Shown: one piece after another, positions 41,019-41,176 of the stretch | Layout of the letters: each line of letters starts with the position of its first letter | Position numbering within the stretch: the stretch's first letter is position 1 | The notes under the pieces: model-generated | Told to the model about the DNA's origin: nothing | Databases searched by the model: none | The model's input: only the letters and a program-made list of their open reading frames with translations | Made by a program: the position numbers and the translations under genes | DNA from: Gracilariopsis chorda | Taxonomy: Eukaryota > Rhodophyta > Florideophyceae > Gracilariales > Gracilariaceae | Direction: 5' to 3' | Length of the DNA stretch: 41,176 nt | Assembly (NCBI GenBank): GCA_003194525.1 | Contig: NBIV01000485.1 | Span: 1 to 41,176, forward strand

Positions 41019-41176
41019 ACCAACTTGATAGCTTTAAGTAAACGTCTTCTTTTTTCTTTCATTTTTTTCTTTTCTTCTCCCTTCTCACTCTCCAAAAACA
41101 TACTTGCATTCTACAAACAAACTACCCAAAACACGGTACCCAAATACTCCTTTCACTCTAATGCTTCTTCCACTCC

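Larger units (their letters stand above)
38300..41176 (+). mobile_element. Array unit 7: internally deleted Helitron, cut by window end
   Basis: Nearly identical to unit 6 until about 40900. The helicase tail starts at 40796, and the window ends about 30 bp before the expected 3' hairpin. Several one-base indels appear after 40910. Confidence 0.75.

Noticed and set aside
21043..41176. Ribosomal DNA or host gene cluster as explanation for the 2.9-kb tandem array
   Set aside because: No rRNA-like or intact gene sequence is present; the units carry Helitron-like ends and a helicase fragment.

Overview
This window looks like repeat-rich nuclear DNA of a eukaryote and is built almost entirely from transposable elements. 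No ordinary host gene, tRNA or rRNA could be supported. The mix is a CMC/Plavaka-type DNA transposase, Copia remnants (one resembling the GalEa/PyRE1G clade known from red algae and marine animals), two different Helitrons, and intron-poor reading frames. A red alga is my best guess at low confidence; other algae or fungus-like protists remain possible. Most genes are broken by stops or frameshifts.

Layout. (1) 1-1300: remnant of an N6/N4-type DNA methyltransferase C-terminal half followed by a SET domain. (2) 1563-3893, plus strand: decayed unrecognised gene with a basic N-terminus and a coiled coil. It converges on (3) 7220-3736, minus strand: a Plavaka/Tnp2-like transposase with an N-terminal zinc finger and one probable frameshift. 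(4) about 7.8-14.46 kb: Helitron 1. One reading frame (8753-14338) carries a GGARANS heptad array, a CCHC zinc knuckle, an HUH-Y2 Rep domain and a Pif1-like helicase. It is interrupted mainly by in-frame stops. (5) 14.46-15.6 kb: hairpins, a second copy of the Helitron-1 CAG-rich leader, a 92-bp tandem duplication and a 68-codon ORF. (6) 15.7-19.44 kb: two unrelated, heavily decayed Copia remnants. (7) 19463-21042: the 3' half of a second Helitron family, with a nearly intact Pif1-like helicase and a 3' terminal hairpin.

(8) 21043-41176: the most striking part. Seven head-to-tail units of 2698-3037 bp (three repeats of exactly 2908 bp spacing, the last unit cut by the window end) follow that Helitron directly. 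Each unit starts with a Helitron-like 5' end (TC..ACTAAAGACAATGTTTG, then CTGTCTG repeats). Each carries long hairpins, a ~57-bp satellite with a ~210-bp higher-order period, a 15-bp GACGATGCTARGCGC minisatellite, GAA-capped GC hairpins and the last ~220 bp of the helicase gene. Each ends with GCGTGC-GAA-GCACGC plus a short tail, and the next unit starts at once. I read this as a tandem array of internally deleted, non-autonomous Helitrons, consistent with rolling-circle replication that ran past its terminator and/or later unequal exchange. The Helitron at 19.46 kb, or a full-length relative elsewhere, would have supplied the enzymes.
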